DNA of 58,448 nucleotides, taken from an uncultured Bacilli bacterium (GTDB lineage: Bacteria; Bacillota_I; Bacilli_A; RF39; UBA660). Location: positions 1-58,448 of the forward strand of contig CAKPER010000006.1 of assembly GCA_934149245.1 (NCBI GenBank), written 5' to 3'. This document shows, piece after piece, positions 34,983 to 44,397 of this stretch. The notes under the pieces are model-generated. The model saw only the letters and a list, made by a program, of their open reading frames with translations. It made no database searches and was not told where the DNA came from. The position numbers were made by a program, and so were the translations under genes. Every line of letters begins with the position of its first letter. The stretch's first letter is position 1.

Positions 34983-37900
34983 ATGTTTAAGTTTATAAAA
35001 AATAAATTTTTATTTATCGTTGTTATAAGTTGTATAACATTGGTTTTATTGATTGTTGGGGCTATTTCTCTTCATAAAGATACTAGTCAGAGTTTTAGTG
35101 ATGCTGGTTATGTGTTATCTACTACTAAAAAGCAAAATGCTAAGTATTATTTTACAGCAAATACTAAGTATAAAGATAATGCTGATAATAAGGTAAGCTT
35201 TAAAGATGAAAAAAATAAGCCAGTAACAGTAGATCCTACTAGTTTTGTTCATTATAATGATGGTTCAATTGGTTATTTAACTAGAGGTGCATTAGTTAAT
35301 TTGGATGAAGTTAATTCATCTATAATTTCTTATTATAATGTTAATAGAGATAATTTAATAGAAAAAGATAATAATAAATATAATGTAAAGAGTAATGGTA
35401 AAGATATAAATGTTAGTGCTTTTGTTGGTAGAATAAGCGATAAAAAATATATCATAGCAGGTTCTAATTTATCTTTAGAAATCCCTAATAAACAAGATAA
35501 AGTGACTGGAGATTATTTTGAGGTATTGTTTATAGAAAATGGAATTGTAAAGATTGATAATAAAGATGTTAGTTTTCAAGTAACAGCTCAAGATAGTAAT
35601 ATATATGTTAATAATAATATTATTATTAATTTGGGTAATCAAAAGATTTATTATGATGGTAGTGCTAAAATGTTATTATCACAAATTACTATTAATGGTA
35701 ATGAAAATATCGATTTAGATGTAAACAATAAAAATGGTAGTGGTGGTGATGGTAACGGAAGCGGCAATGGTTCTGGAAATGGAAGTGGCAATGGTTCTGG
35801 AAATGGAACAGGTACTACAACTACAACAACTAGCGATGGTGCTGGGGGAGATGGAGACGGTACCGGAGAAGGTGCTGGTAGTGGTGATGGAACTTCTACA
35901 GATGGAATAGAAAATGGCACTGGAAGTGATACTAATACAACTGGTGATGGTACAGGAGATGGAACTGGTAGTAATGATGGTGCTGGAACTGGTTCTGGAA
36001 GTGGAACTGGTGGCAAAGTTGTTTCTACTTCAGCCAAGGTTGAGCTTATAAGTGCAGATGTTACTTCAACTACAATTGATTTAGCAATGCAATTAAATAA
36101 TGCTTCTGCTTTAACAGGAACTTTAGTAGCACAATTAACTAATGTTCAAAGTGGAGAGAAAGAGACTCCAATATCTATTCCAGCAGTGAATGGAACTTTT
36201 AAGGTAACTAAAGTTGCACTTCATCCTGATACGGAATATAATTTAACTATTATTGAAACAGATACTAAGAGTGATAAACAATATTTTCAGAAAACTTTTA
36301 AAACTAAAAAATTGGGAATTAGTTTAGAAAAACAATATGCAACTGATAATTCTTTAGCATATGATATTAATTTTGATGAAAATTCAGAGGTTGAGAAAGT
36401 AAAAGTAAGTATATATGATAATAATGGGGCTAATGATGGAATAAGTCCTAATACATTTATAGTATCTAAGACAGACTTGAATAAAACAATAGAATTTATT
36501 GGGTTGAATTCTAATAGTAGTTATTCTGTAAATGTAGAGACTATTTGGATAGGTAATGTAGCATATACAGATCTTTATACGATAAATAGAATAGATACAA
36601 CTTTAACTAAAACGCCAACTTTATCAAATATAGAGGTAAAAGCTAATGCTGAAGAAATTAAGTTTAATATAAAAATTGGTAAAATTGATGATCCAGATAA
36701 TAGTATATCCGCTTATATTTATAAAATTTATAAGGCTGATTCTATAGGGTTAGATAATAAAGAGGAACCAGAACTTGTTTATACAACAACTAAAAATGAT
36801 AGTGATCCTTTAGAATTAAATTTAAATGAAATAGAAGAATTGAAAACAGGGGTTGATTATCGATGTAAAGTAATTGCACAGTATTATGATAATGAAATGG
36901 TAAGAGAATCAGAGTCTGATTATAGTGGTAACTTTTTGATAAAGAGTAAACCTAATGTATCTTTTAAGCAAGAAACTGCTACTATGAATAAGATAATTGG
37001 AACATTGACTTTAACAGATGCAAATTGTAGTGTTCCAGTAAATGGTCGTAGCTGTTTAAATGAAAAAAATAATTTTATATTAAGATATTATAAATTAGGA
37101 GATGACGAGACATCAGAAAATGATACGCAAATATCTTTTAATCCTAATTCTCTTGATTATAAATTGACAATGAGTAATTTGTCATCAGATACAACTTATG
37201 TTGTTAAAGTTTATGGTAACTATTATGATGATGATAATAATTTACATACTGATGTGCAAATTGGTGATCCTTTCTATGTAAAAACTGATGAGAGTGAAAA
37301 CTTAAAATTAAAGATTATTGGTGATAATAAAAGTGGTACTAATAAAGATGGAACAAGTAATCCTGCTAATGTGGTAACTTTTGATGCTGTCTTAAGTAAA
37401 CCACAGGATTCAAATATTAATGAAGAGGTATCTAGTATATCATTAAAGTTATATAGTGGTAGCTATAATGTTGCTGATAAGCTAATTGGTAGTTATACTA
37501 TTAAAGATAAGGCTACTATTGAAGACTTCTTTAGTAGTTATACAATTACAAATACTAAATTTATAAATGAAAAGTTAGGAGCTTTAGATAGTCTTCAAAA
37601 AATGGTTCAAATAACAGCTAATTCAACTAATACTTTAAATGGAACTTATACAGTTGAGATAGATAAGGTGTTAGATTCAACGGGGAAGAATGAGATAAAA
37701 GTTGAAGACAATATTTATACATTTAAGCTAACACCTAGTTATTATTTGGATTCTAGAATTGAAACAAATCAAAGTTATAAATATATAAATGTGACGAAGA
37801 TAATGAAGAAAGATTTATCTGAAGAAGAGTATGCAACACTAGCGAAAACTATTAAAAATTTAGATGAATTAAATGATGATACAGTAGTTGGGGTAACTAT

Positions 37901-40781
37901 TGAAAATAGTATAAGTGACTCTTTTGTTGATTCGGCTTTTACTTATGAGAAAGTTATTGTAGATTATGTTATATATAATTCTACAACTAAGAGAGAAATA
38001 AAGAGAGAGTCAGTTGATATGGGAAATAAATATCAGCCAAAAAGTAGAACGATATATTTAGATGCAACTGAACTTGATGATGGAAAGAAGTATTTTACAA
38101 GAGGCTATGATTATAAAATAAGTTATGAATTGAATTTTAAGACAGAGTCTGGAGATAATCCTACATATACTAATAAAGCTTTTGAAAGTACTCAAAGTAT
38201 AGAAAGACAAATGCCTATTATTACGCAATATGTATCTAATAGTACTACTAGTAGTGTAACGTATAGATATAGTATAAAAGATATTGATGAAGCTTTGTAT
38301 GATAAAAAAATGTATTATACAACAACTAAAAATACAGATTATAATAGTTCTAGTGATGAATTAGTAGTAGATGGTGAATATCATGATGTAGTAATACCAC
38401 TAACAGAAAGAGATAATTATTCAGTATATATAAATACTAAAAATACTAAGGGAAAAAATACTTATACGGAGATAGCAAAATCAGAGTTTGAATCAAATTA
38501 TGAGTATGGAAATGAAAAATTGTATGATTTAGTTAATGATAATGATAATACATTAAAAATTAAATTTAAAAATAATGATATTACTAATAGAGCTGTAGCT
38601 TATAAGGTTGTTATAAAGGCAAAGGATAGTAGTAGTATAGCTCCATATACAAGATATTTCTTAGCATCAAAATTATTAGAAGAAGAACAAACGACTAATG
38701 ATGAGTCTGAAACTCCTGCTAAAATAAAGTATATAAGTATAGACTATGCTAATATAAATAAGTTTATGGGACATAATTTAGAAGTTGCTGTAACAGATTA
38801 TTATGATACAGGTTTAGTAGGAATAAATCAGAAATTTCCAGATGGTTTAGTATTAGAAAATAAGGAAAAAGGTAAATACTTAAATATTTATAATGCTGGT
38901 TCTGATGTTGAATCAACCAATGAAGAACTTTCAAGTTTAGATGGAATATATATGTTAAGAGAAAGTTATGAACAAGATTCAGATAATATCTTTATTTATA
39001 ACTATTTAGAAAATACTAAGAATTATAAGCCATTAGATGGTGTTCTAAGTTATGGTAGTGATAACTTGGCTAGTAATATTGGTATAAGATATAATTTATC
39101 AATGACAAGAAATGGATTAGTATTTAATTATGAATCAAAGGATTACGAGGGATATAATTTAAAGAAATTAAGAGCAGTATCATTAAGTACTTCTAGTAAT
39201 CAATATAGATTTAATAGTATTACTCCTAGAATAAGTGTAGATACATCAAAAAGTACTATTAATAGTATAAAATTAGATATAAAATCATCTGGTATATATG
39301 GTCAATTTACTAAGAATGGACAGCCACATAATAAGTATTATATAGATATTTATAGTGATGCTGAACTAACTAATAAACTTACAACTTTGACTAGTGATTT
39401 AACAATAAAAGATGGTCAAGCTACATCAGATATTGTTGAATATAAAAACTTAAAGCCTGATACATCATATTATGTTACTATTTCGGCATATCTTGATGGA
39501 AAATTAACAAGACTTTATGATATTGATTCTAAGAGTGGTTATGTATTAAAAACTTATGAGGCTAAAACTTTATCAGCAGAAAATATTTTGGAGAAAATAA
39601 CATTCTCTGTTAATCCAGTAGAATATGCTGGAGAATCATCAAAGAAAGAATTAAAGTGGCGTTTAAAGTTTAGAAATACAGAAAATTATAAAGTTAGATT
39701 TGAATTATATGATAAAGATAATAAACAAGTTAATTTTGATGGAACTGAGGCAACTAAATGTAATACTAGTTCAAATGGTACATCTACTAATGCTTATGTT
39801 AATGGTTGTTATATTCAAGTTGATAAAAGCAATATAGCAGATATTAATAATAAAAATCAGATTTATAATTTTACAGGTGATAATTTTGTATTTGGTGGCT
39901 CATATTATAAATTAATTGTTTATGCAGTTCCATTTACAAATGGTAATTATCAGGAAGATGATAAAATTATTTTGTATCAAAATGATTCGTTATCATCAAC
40001 ACAAGATACAACTATTGTTGGAAAAACTGGTTATTATATAACTATTCCTACATTAGAAGAAGCAACTTTTGACTTAAATAATACTTTAGTTTCTGGATAT
40101 CGAGGCACTGATAAGAATGGTGAGTATTATATTGAATTTACGCCTACTGTAAATGATTTAAGTAAAGTAATAAAGTATGGTAAATATCAAGTTAATATAA
40201 AGGATTCAGCAGGAAAGTCTGTTCAAGATCCTATAGATGTTAATGTAAATAGCGTTAATAAAAAGATAACTTTTTCTGGTCTATCAGCAAATACTTTGTA
40301 TTATATTGAGCTTTCATATCAAACATATCGTAATAATAATGGGTTGACAGAAGATGAAAAGATAAGTTCAACACCATTTACAGATTTCATTTATACACCA
40401 GTTGATGCTGGAATAACACTAGGTACAATAACAGCACAACAGAATGGTAATAAAAAAGTAATATTAGCATATAATGGTGCTTCAAATATGACCAATAATA
40501 TAAAAAAGGTTAAATATACAATATCTCAAAAAGGAAGTAGTAGTAAGGTTCAAGGTGAATATCAAATAACTTTAGATAATCCAAATATATTTGAAATATC
40601 TGCTGATAAAACACCAAAACTTACTTTAGATTTTACAGATAATAATAATGGCTTTTCATTAAAAACTGGTAATACTTATATAATATCAACAAAATATTGG
40701 TATGAAGAAAATGGTAAGTTAGTGCCATTAAAAGATAAAGTTACAGATAATGATACATTTACAGCAATATTAAACTTGTAA
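34983..40781 (+). CDS. Giant anchored surface protein with Gly-rich stalk and FnIII-like repeats
   Basis: 1932 aa. A cytosolic tail (about 1-10) and one TM helix (about 11-30) are followed by a beta-rich head (about 35-245) that resembles the corresponding regions of the next two gene products. Residues 252-344 form a Gly/Ser/Thr/Asn/Asp low-complexity stalk. About 1580 residues of tandem beta-sandwich modules follow, with FnIII-like tethers such as L-H-P-D-T-E-Y-N-L-T-I, L-S-S-D-T-T-Y-V-V-K-V, L-K-P-D-T-S-Y-Y-V-T-I and L-S-A-N-T-L-Y-Y-I-E-L. No LPXTG or second TM, so the protein is held only by its N-terminus. It probably extends tens of nanometres from the cell. First gene of a three-gene unit directly upstream of the F1-like ATPase operon. 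Confidence 0.75.
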   Translation: MFKFIKNKFLFIVVISCITLVLLIVGAISLHKDTSQSFSDAGYVLSTTKKQNAKYYFTANTKYKDNADNKVSFKDEKNKPVTVDPTSFVHYNDGSIGYLTRGALVNLDEVNSSIISYYNVNRDNLIEKDNNKYNVKSNGKDINVSAFVGRISDKKYIIAGSNLSLEIPNKQDKVTGDYFEVLFIENGIVKIDNKDVSFQVTAQDSNIYVNNNIIINLGNQKIYYDGSAKMLLSQITINGNENIDLDVNNKNGSGGDGNGSGNGSGNGSGNGSGNGTGTTTTTTSDGAGGDGDGTGEGAGSGDGTSTDGIENGTGSDTNTTGDGTGDGTGSNDGAGTGSGSGTGGKVVSTSAKVELISADVTSTTIDLAMQLNNASALTGTLVAQLTNVQSGEKETPISIPAVNGTFKVTKVALHPDTEYNLTIIETDTKSDKQYFQKTFKTKKLGISLEKQYATDNSLAYDINFDENSEVEKVKVSIYDNNGANDGISPNTFIVSKTDLNKTIEFIGLNSNSSYSVNVETIWIGNVAYTDLYTINRIDTTLTKTPTLSNIEVKANAEEIKFNIKIGKIDDPDNSISAYIYKIYKADSIGLDNKEEPELVYTTTKNDSDPLELNLNEIEELKTGVDYRCKVIAQYYDNEMVRESESDYSGNFLIKSKPNVSFKQETATMNKIIGTLTLTDANCSVPVNGRSCLNEKNNFILRYYKLGDDETSENDTQISFNPNSLDYKLTMSNLSSDTTYVVKVYGNYYDDDNNLHTDVQIGDPFYVKTDESENLKLKIIGDNKSGTNKDGTSNPANVVTFDAVLSKPQDSNINEEVSSISLKLYSGSYNVADKLIGSYTIKDKATIEDFFSSYTITNTKFINEKLGALDSLQKMVQITANSTNTLNGTYTVEIDKVLDSTGKNEIKVEDNIYTFKLTPSYYLDSRIETNQSYKYINVTKIMKKDLSEEEYATLAKTIKNLDELNDDTVVGVTIENSISDSFVDSAFTYEKVIVDYVIYNSTTKREIKRESVDMGNKYQPKSRTIYLDATELDDGKKYFTRGYDYKISYELNFKTESGDNPTYTNKAFESTQSIERQMPIITQYVSNSTTSSVTYRYSIKDIDEALYDKKMYYTTTKNTDYNSSSDELVVDGEYHDVVIPLTERDNYSVYINTKNTKGKNTYTEIAKSEFESNYEYGNEKLYDLVNDNDNTLKIKFKNNDITNRAVAYKVVIKAKDSSSIAPYTRYFLASKLLEEEQTTNDESETPAKIKYISIDYANINKFMGHNLEVAVTDYYDTGLVGINQKFPDGLVLENKEKGKYLNIYNAGSDVESTNEELSSLDGIYMLRESYEQDSDNIFIYNYLENTKNYKPLDGVLSYGSDNLASNIGIRYNLSMTRNGLVFNYESKDYEGYNLKKLRAVSLSTSSNQYRFNSITPRISVDTSKSTINSIKLDIKSSGIYGQFTKNGQPHNKYYIDIYSDAELTNKLTTLTSDLTIKDGQATSDIVEYKNLKPDTSYYVTISAYLDGKLTRLYDIDSKSGYVLKTYEAKTLSAENILEKITFSVNPVEYAGESSKKELKWRLKFRNTENYKVRFELYDKDNKQVNFDGTEATKCNTSSNGTSTNAYVNGCYIQVDKSNIADINNKNQIYNFTGDNFVFGGSYYKLIVYAVPFTNGNYQEDDKIILYQNDSLSSTQDTTIVGKTGYYITIPTLEEATFDLNNTLVSGYRGTDKNGEYYIEFTPTVNDLSKVIKYGKYQVNIKDSAGKSVQDPIDVNVNSVNKKITFSGLSANTLYYIELSYQTYRNNNGLTEDEKISSTPFTDFIYTPVDAGITLGTITAQQNGNKKVILAYNGASNMTNNIKKVKYTISQKGSSSKVQGEYQITLDNPNIFEISADKTPKLTLDFTDNNNGFSLKTGNTYIISTKYWYEENGKLVPLKDKVTDNDTFTAILNL
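35736..36014 (+). repeat. Gly/Ser-rich coding repeat in the giant surface protein
   Basis: Encodes residues 252-344. It has near-identical units built from G-N-G-S-G and G-D-G-T-G, with local GC content far above the surroundings. A similar tract is in the next gene (41521). The Pro-rich frame on the opposite strand is a shadow. Confidence 0.85.
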
Positions 40782-40797
40782 TTAGGAGGAAGAAATA

Positions 40798-42423
40798 ATG
40801 AGAAAATATAATAGTAAGACCAAGAGAACTATAATAATAATATTATTAATATTTGTAGTATTTATTGTTATATTTTCTCTGTTTTTAAAAAGATATACTG
40901 AGGTAAAAAAGACGGCGTATACAGTTTCTGCTGGATCAATATTATTTGATAGTGAACAAAATAAGATAACTACTAAGAGTGATGGAACTATTAAAGTAAA
41001 ATGGGGTGGAGATTATTACTTAACCTATGAGAAGAAGAATTATAATTTAAGTAAGCATGCTGTTGTATATAATAGTAATACTGGAGATATAGCACTATAT
41101 GGAAAATTTTATGAGGTAAATAAGAATGGTAAGGTTTCTGTTAAAAAGAATGAGACTAAAGTAAAGAGTTCTGTTATATCAAAATTTTATAAATTAGAAG
41201 ATAGAAAATACTTGATAGTTGATAGGACTATTGAAGCTGTAAATTCTTCTTTAGTAACAAGTAACTATTTGATTGTAAATTTAGATAAGTCTGGTAATGC
41301 TACTTTAATTAATGATAAGGTCAGTTTAAAAACTATAACGCCTACTAAATTAAGAACGTCAGCTTATACTTTTGATATTGCCAATGAATTACTTAACTTT
41401 GGAGGCGATGATATAAAGCTAAAGAAAATTATTGGAAGTACAAATAAGTATGATGAAGATACTTATGATTTAAATTCTGATAGTACAAAGACTACTGATG
41501 GTAGTAATTCATCTAAATCTAATGGAAAAGGTAATGGAACTGGTAGTGGTTCAGGTACTGGAGGAAACGGAAATGGTGCTGGTGGTACTGGAACTGGCAC
41601 AGGCGATGGTACTGGAACTGGTGGTAATGGTTCGGGTATTGGAGGCTTTGGCAGTGGTGGAGGCTCAGGTGCTGGTGGAAATGGAAATGGTACTGGTGGC
41701 AATGGTTCATCTGGTGGTCATCAAGGCTCTAATACTAATAGTAATGGTACTACTAAAGATAATAATTCTGATTATAATAATAATTACGATAGCGGTATAT
41801 CTGATGAGACAGTTGATCAGATAATTAAGGCAACAAAGAATACTTCTGTAATAAGAGTTAATTCAAATATTAATTCAATTTCTGTAGATTATGTAGTATA
41901 TGATCCAGATAATGAATATAAAAGTGTATATGTTGAGGTAGAAAATACTAGTACAAATCAGGTAAGTACAATATATTTATCTAAGACAGATACGAATATT
42001 TTGATAGATAATTTAACACCAAATGTTTATTATAATTTAACTTTTAAATATAGTTATAAAGAAAATAGTCAAACTAAAGAATATACATTTGATAATTTTG
42101 GTATTCATACAGTAATACCATCAATATATTTAACTGCTACAAAGGTTGTTGATAATAAAGTATATTATAAAATAACTTTAGATAATAAATATAATATTTT
42201 AGGTGGTGCAGTTAATTTATTGGTTAATGGTCAAATAACAAAAAGTGCTAGTATAGCCCCTAAAGGGACAACAGCTCAAATTAGTGGAAGTGATTGTTAT
42301 TTTGATTTATCAGATTTAAAATTAAATAAAAAGAATAATAATGTGATAACTTTAAAATTAATATCATTAAGTTTTAATACTTATACAATTAATCCAGGTA
42401 CTACTTATAAATTTAAATATTAG
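40798..42423 (+). CDS. Anchored surface protein, mid-size paralogue with Gly-rich stalk
   Basis: 541 aa. A basic N-terminus, TM helix (about 13-33) and a beta-rich head (about 35-235) parallel the giant protein. The head ends in F-D-I-A-N-E-L-L-N-F-G-G-D-D-I-K-L-K-K-I, similar in layout to the heads of the flanking paralogues. The Gly-rich stalk is residues 242-308, followed by about 190 residues with an FnIII-like module (L-T-P-N-V-Y-Y-N-L-T-F) and one more sandwich domain. 16 bases after the giant gene with SD TTAGGAGGA. Same family as its neighbours but only one or two distal domains. Confidence 0.7.
   Translation: MRKYNSKTKRTIIIILLIFVVFIVIFSLFLKRYTEVKKTAYTVSAGSILFDSEQNKITTKSDGTIKVKWGGDYYLTYEKKNYNLSKHAVVYNSNTGDIALYGKFYEVNKNGKVSVKKNETKVKSSVISKFYKLEDRKYLIVDRTIEAVNSSLVTSNYLIVNLDKSGNATLINDKVSLKTITPTKLRTSAYTFDIANELLNFGGDDIKLKKIIGSTNKYDEDTYDLNSDSTKTTDGSNSSKSNGKGNGTGSGSGTGGNGNGAGGTGTGTGDGTGTGGNGSGIGGFGSGGGSGAGGNGNGTGGNGSSGGHQGSNTNSNGTTKDNNSDYNNNYDSGISDETVDQIIKATKNTSVIRVNSNINSISVDYVVYDPDNEYKSVYVEVENTSTNQVSTIYLSKTDTNILIDNLTPNVYYNLTFKYSYKENSQTKEYTFDNFGIHTVIPSIYLTATKVVDNKVYYKITLDNKYNILGGAVNLLVNGQITKSASIAPKGTTAQISGSDCYFDLSDLKLNKKNNNVITLKLISLSFNTYTINPGTTYKFKY
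41521..41721 (+). repeat. Gly-rich coding repeat in the mid-size surface protein
   Basis: Encodes residues 242-308, dominated by G-N-G-T-G, G-T-G-G-N and G-S-G-G units. It resembles the tract at 35736 and could recombine with it. The opposite strand shows a Pro-rich shadow frame. Confidence 0.85.
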
Positions 42424-42431
42424 GAGGAATT

Positions 42432-43172
42432 ATGAAGGTAATAGATAAAATAGTAAAATTTTTAAAAGAAAATTATAAATTAATTATTCCTATATCTTTA
42501 ATGGTAGTTATTTTCATAGCATTCCTAGTATACTATAAAATATCTATATTAGATAATTATAGAGAATATAAAGAAGAAAATGTGTATCAATATTTTTATG
42601 GTAAAAGATATGATTATAAGGCTAAAATTGGAGTTAATAGGAAAAAAGAGATTGTTGAATTATCGACAACTGATTATGATATAACTTTTGATTCTACACC
42701 AATATATTATAAAAATAAAGATGTAGTTGTTTTTCCAAGTAATATGAGTGTAGTTATGCCTACATTAAATTGTTCTGAGTACTTAGCTTCTAAGTATTCT
42801 AGTATAACTAAACTTAAAGATAATTATATATTAAAAACTAAAAAATATGATAGTAAATTGGGACGCTATTTTCTATATGATGGTAAAGATTTATATTTCT
42901 TTTTAGATGAAGTTAAAATCTCAGTAGGAGATAAAGAAATAACATTAAGTCCTATGTCATATGTAGTTGCAACATCTACTACATTGTCATATTACGATAA
43001 AAAAACAGATACTTATAAAACTATATCTGATTTAAATGGTGATAGTGTAGCAGAGGGTGAATATTATAAGATAAATTTGACTACAGATCAAATAGATTAT
43101 TATGGAGATGAAGTTATTTTAACTTCTAAAATAGATGAATTAAATACTATTGATATGAAAGGCGATAAATAG
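42432..43172 (+). CDS. Anchored surface protein consisting of the head domain only
   Basis: 246 aa. A cytosolic start (about 1-15) and a TM helix (about 16-37) are followed by a single head domain. It contains Y-F-F-L-D-E-V-K-I-S-V-G-D-K-E-I-T-L and P-M-S-Y-V-V-A and ends in I-N-L-T-T-D-Q-I-D-Y-Y-G-D-E-V-I-L. The C-terminal motif parallels the head ends of the two preceding proteins, so this is the minimal member without stalk or FnIII modules. This would make it a good candidate for a base or adaptor subunit. Ends at a terminator; the F1-like operon starts 180 bases later. Confidence 0.65.
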   Translation: MKVIDKIVKFLKENYKLIIPISLMVVIFIAFLVYYKISILDNYREYKEENVYQYFYGKRYDYKAKIGVNRKKEIVELSTTDYDITFDSTPIYYKNKDVVVFPSNMSVVMPTLNCSEYLASKYSSITKLKDNYILKTKKYDSKLGRYFLYDGKDLYFFLDEVKISVGDKEITLSPMSYVVATSTTLSYYDKKTDTYKTISDLNGDSVAEGEYYKINLTTDQIDYYGDEVILTSKIDELNTIDMKGDK

Positions 43173-43182
43173 TTAATAAATC

Positions 43183-43209
43183 AACACCAATATATTTTGG
43201 TGTTTTTTG
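43183..43209 (+). terminator. Terminator of the three-gene fibre operon
   Basis: AACACCAA (43183-43190) pairs with TTGGTGTT (43197-43204), then T residues. Confidence 0.75.
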
Positions 43210-43285
43210 TGTAGGGTAATATTTTTATACGCAAAAATAGTTATGTAAAGAGGATTTGATATAGGTCATTTTGTAGTTCTTTACA

Positions 43286-43314
43286 TTGACAATAAAATTA
43301 AATTTTGCTATACT
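43286..43314 (+). promoter_or_regulatory. Promoter of the F1-like ATPase operon
   Basis: TTGACA (43286-43291), 17 bases, TATACT (43309-43314), about 40 bases before the c-like gene. Confidence 0.75.
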
Positions 43315-43324
43315 TTTAATAGAA

Positions 43325-43340
43325 TATGGATAGGTCCATA
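43325..43340 (+). promoter_or_regulatory. Stem-loop at the 5' end of the F1-like operon mRNA
   Basis: TATGGA/TCCATA with loop TAGG lies between the expected transcription start (about 43321) and the AGGAG SD (43342-43346). It could protect the 5' end or tune translation. Confidence 0.5.
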
Positions 43341-43353
43341 CAGGAGAATGGAG

Positions 43354-43608
43354 ATGATTTTTGTGGAGACAGTAGAGGCAGCTATAGCAACAAGTATTGG
43401 AATAATGTTAGGTCTTGCTTTTTTAGGCCTTGGAATAGGAGTAGGTTTGTTAGGAGGAAGAGTGGCTGAGGCAGTTGGGAGAAATCCAGAAACAAAAAAT
43501 GATGTTGTTCACTCAATAATGACAATATTAATAATAACTTCAGTATTCTTGTTATTTTTATTTATATTTTGTTTCTTCTTATTATTCTATAATCCATTTA
43601 TTTCTTGA
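43354..43608 (+). CDS. F-type ATPase subunit c-like protein lacking the ion-binding carboxylate
   Basis: 84 aa from ATG 43354, chosen because AGGAG is 7 bases upstream; an ATG at 43348 is one base from it. TM1 carries the c-subunit glycine motif (G-L-G-I-G-V-G-L-L-G-G-R) and the polar loop is A-V-G-R-N-P-E. Counting from the loop Arg, the essential Glu/Asp of TM2 falls at position 21 in E. coli and B. subtilis c. Here that residue is Ser63 (codon TCA, 43540-43542), preceded by Thr, and TM2 has no acidic residue. No acidic residue lies within TM1 either. A ring could assemble but should not carry H+ or Na+ by the known mechanism. First gene of the operon. Confidence 0.85.
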   Translation: MIFVETVEAAIATSIGIMLGLAFLGLGIGVGLLGGRVAEAVGRNPETKNDVVHSIMTILIITSVFLLFLFIFCFFLLFYNPFIS

Positions 43609-43628
43609 TTATTTAGGATATAATATTT

Positions 43629-44396
43629 ATGACATATTTATTTATAATAGCATGTCTTGTGATATGTTTGCTTGTTTTTCTTATGTTTTTAATACTGAAA
43701 AAAACAGTCAAGAAAATAAATACACAAACAAGATTATATTTTGTTGATAAATCACAAGAATATGATTATTTAATTAAACAAAAAGTAGATAAACTTAATC
43801 AATTAGATAAAGAAATTAAGGAAAAAGAAGCTAATAAAAAGGAAACGGTTATAAGTAATAATAAGCAAAACTATGATTTTGATTATAGTATTATAAATTT
43901 ATTAAATAATACAGAATATCAAAATAGAAATATATTTGAATTAAATAAAGAGATAGATAATAAATTTTCAATTGATTATATTTCTTTGATAAAAAAATTT
44001 GTAGCATTAACAAAGAGTGCTGATAATCAATATAGTTTTTGTAATAATATAAAAAAGAAATTTACTAGTGATATGGTATATAAATTGAAAATAATGTCTG
44101 ATTTAGAGTTAAATAATTATCTAAAAAAGACATTAAGTGATGATGAGTATAAAATATATAAATTGTTTACAGAGACAAATACTAATCCTAATATAGATAA
44201 TTTTATAAATTATTTAAATGAATTAATAGATTTAAATAATCCATTAATTGTGGTGTATGTAGGAGATAAGAATGAAAATTATGATTACTTAAGTGATAAC
44301 ATTAAAACTATATATTCAACAGATATTTATAAAGGTATAAAGATAAAATATCAAAATAAAATTTATGATTATAGTCTAAATGAAAGGAATGTATAA
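43629..44396 (+). CDS. Stator-like b/delta-type subunit
   Basis: 255 aa. An N-terminal TM helix (about 3-23) is followed by a charged helix (about 30-75, coiled-coil), as in subunit b. The C-terminal end (I-Y-S-T-D-I-Y-K-G-I-K-I-K-Y-Q-N-K-I-Y-D-Y-S-L) resembles the delta-subunit ending G-G-x-x-x-x-x-G-D-K-V-x-D-G-S. I read it as a b-delta fusion or stand-in linking the membrane part to the alpha/beta head. Middle region has no match. Position between c and alpha is where b and delta normally lie. Confidence 0.55.
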   Translation: MTYLFIIACLVICLLVFLMFLILKKTVKKINTQTRLYFVDKSQEYDYLIKQKVDKLNQLDKEIKEKEANKKETVISNNKQNYDFDYSIINLLNNTEYQNRNIFELNKEIDNKFSIDYISLIKKFVALTKSADNQYSFCNNIKKKFTSDMVYKLKIMSDLELNNYLKKTLSDDEYKIYKLFTETNTNPNIDNFINYLNELIDLNNPLIVVYVGDKNENYDYLSDNIKTIYSTDIYKGIKIKYQNKIYDYSLNERNV

Positions 44397-44397
44397 C

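Noticed and set aside
35651..36037. Pro-rich open frame on the minus strand opposite the giant surface gene
   Set aside because: It is the exact antisense of the Gly-rich repeat; codons of Gly tracts read backwards give Pro, and there is no SD.
41463..41824. Several open frames (Pro-rich, His-rich, Val/Leu-rich) in other frames of the second Gly-rich tract
   Set aside because: Low-complexity repeats stay open in many frames. The plus-strand Gly-rich frame belongs to a full anchored protein with an SD.
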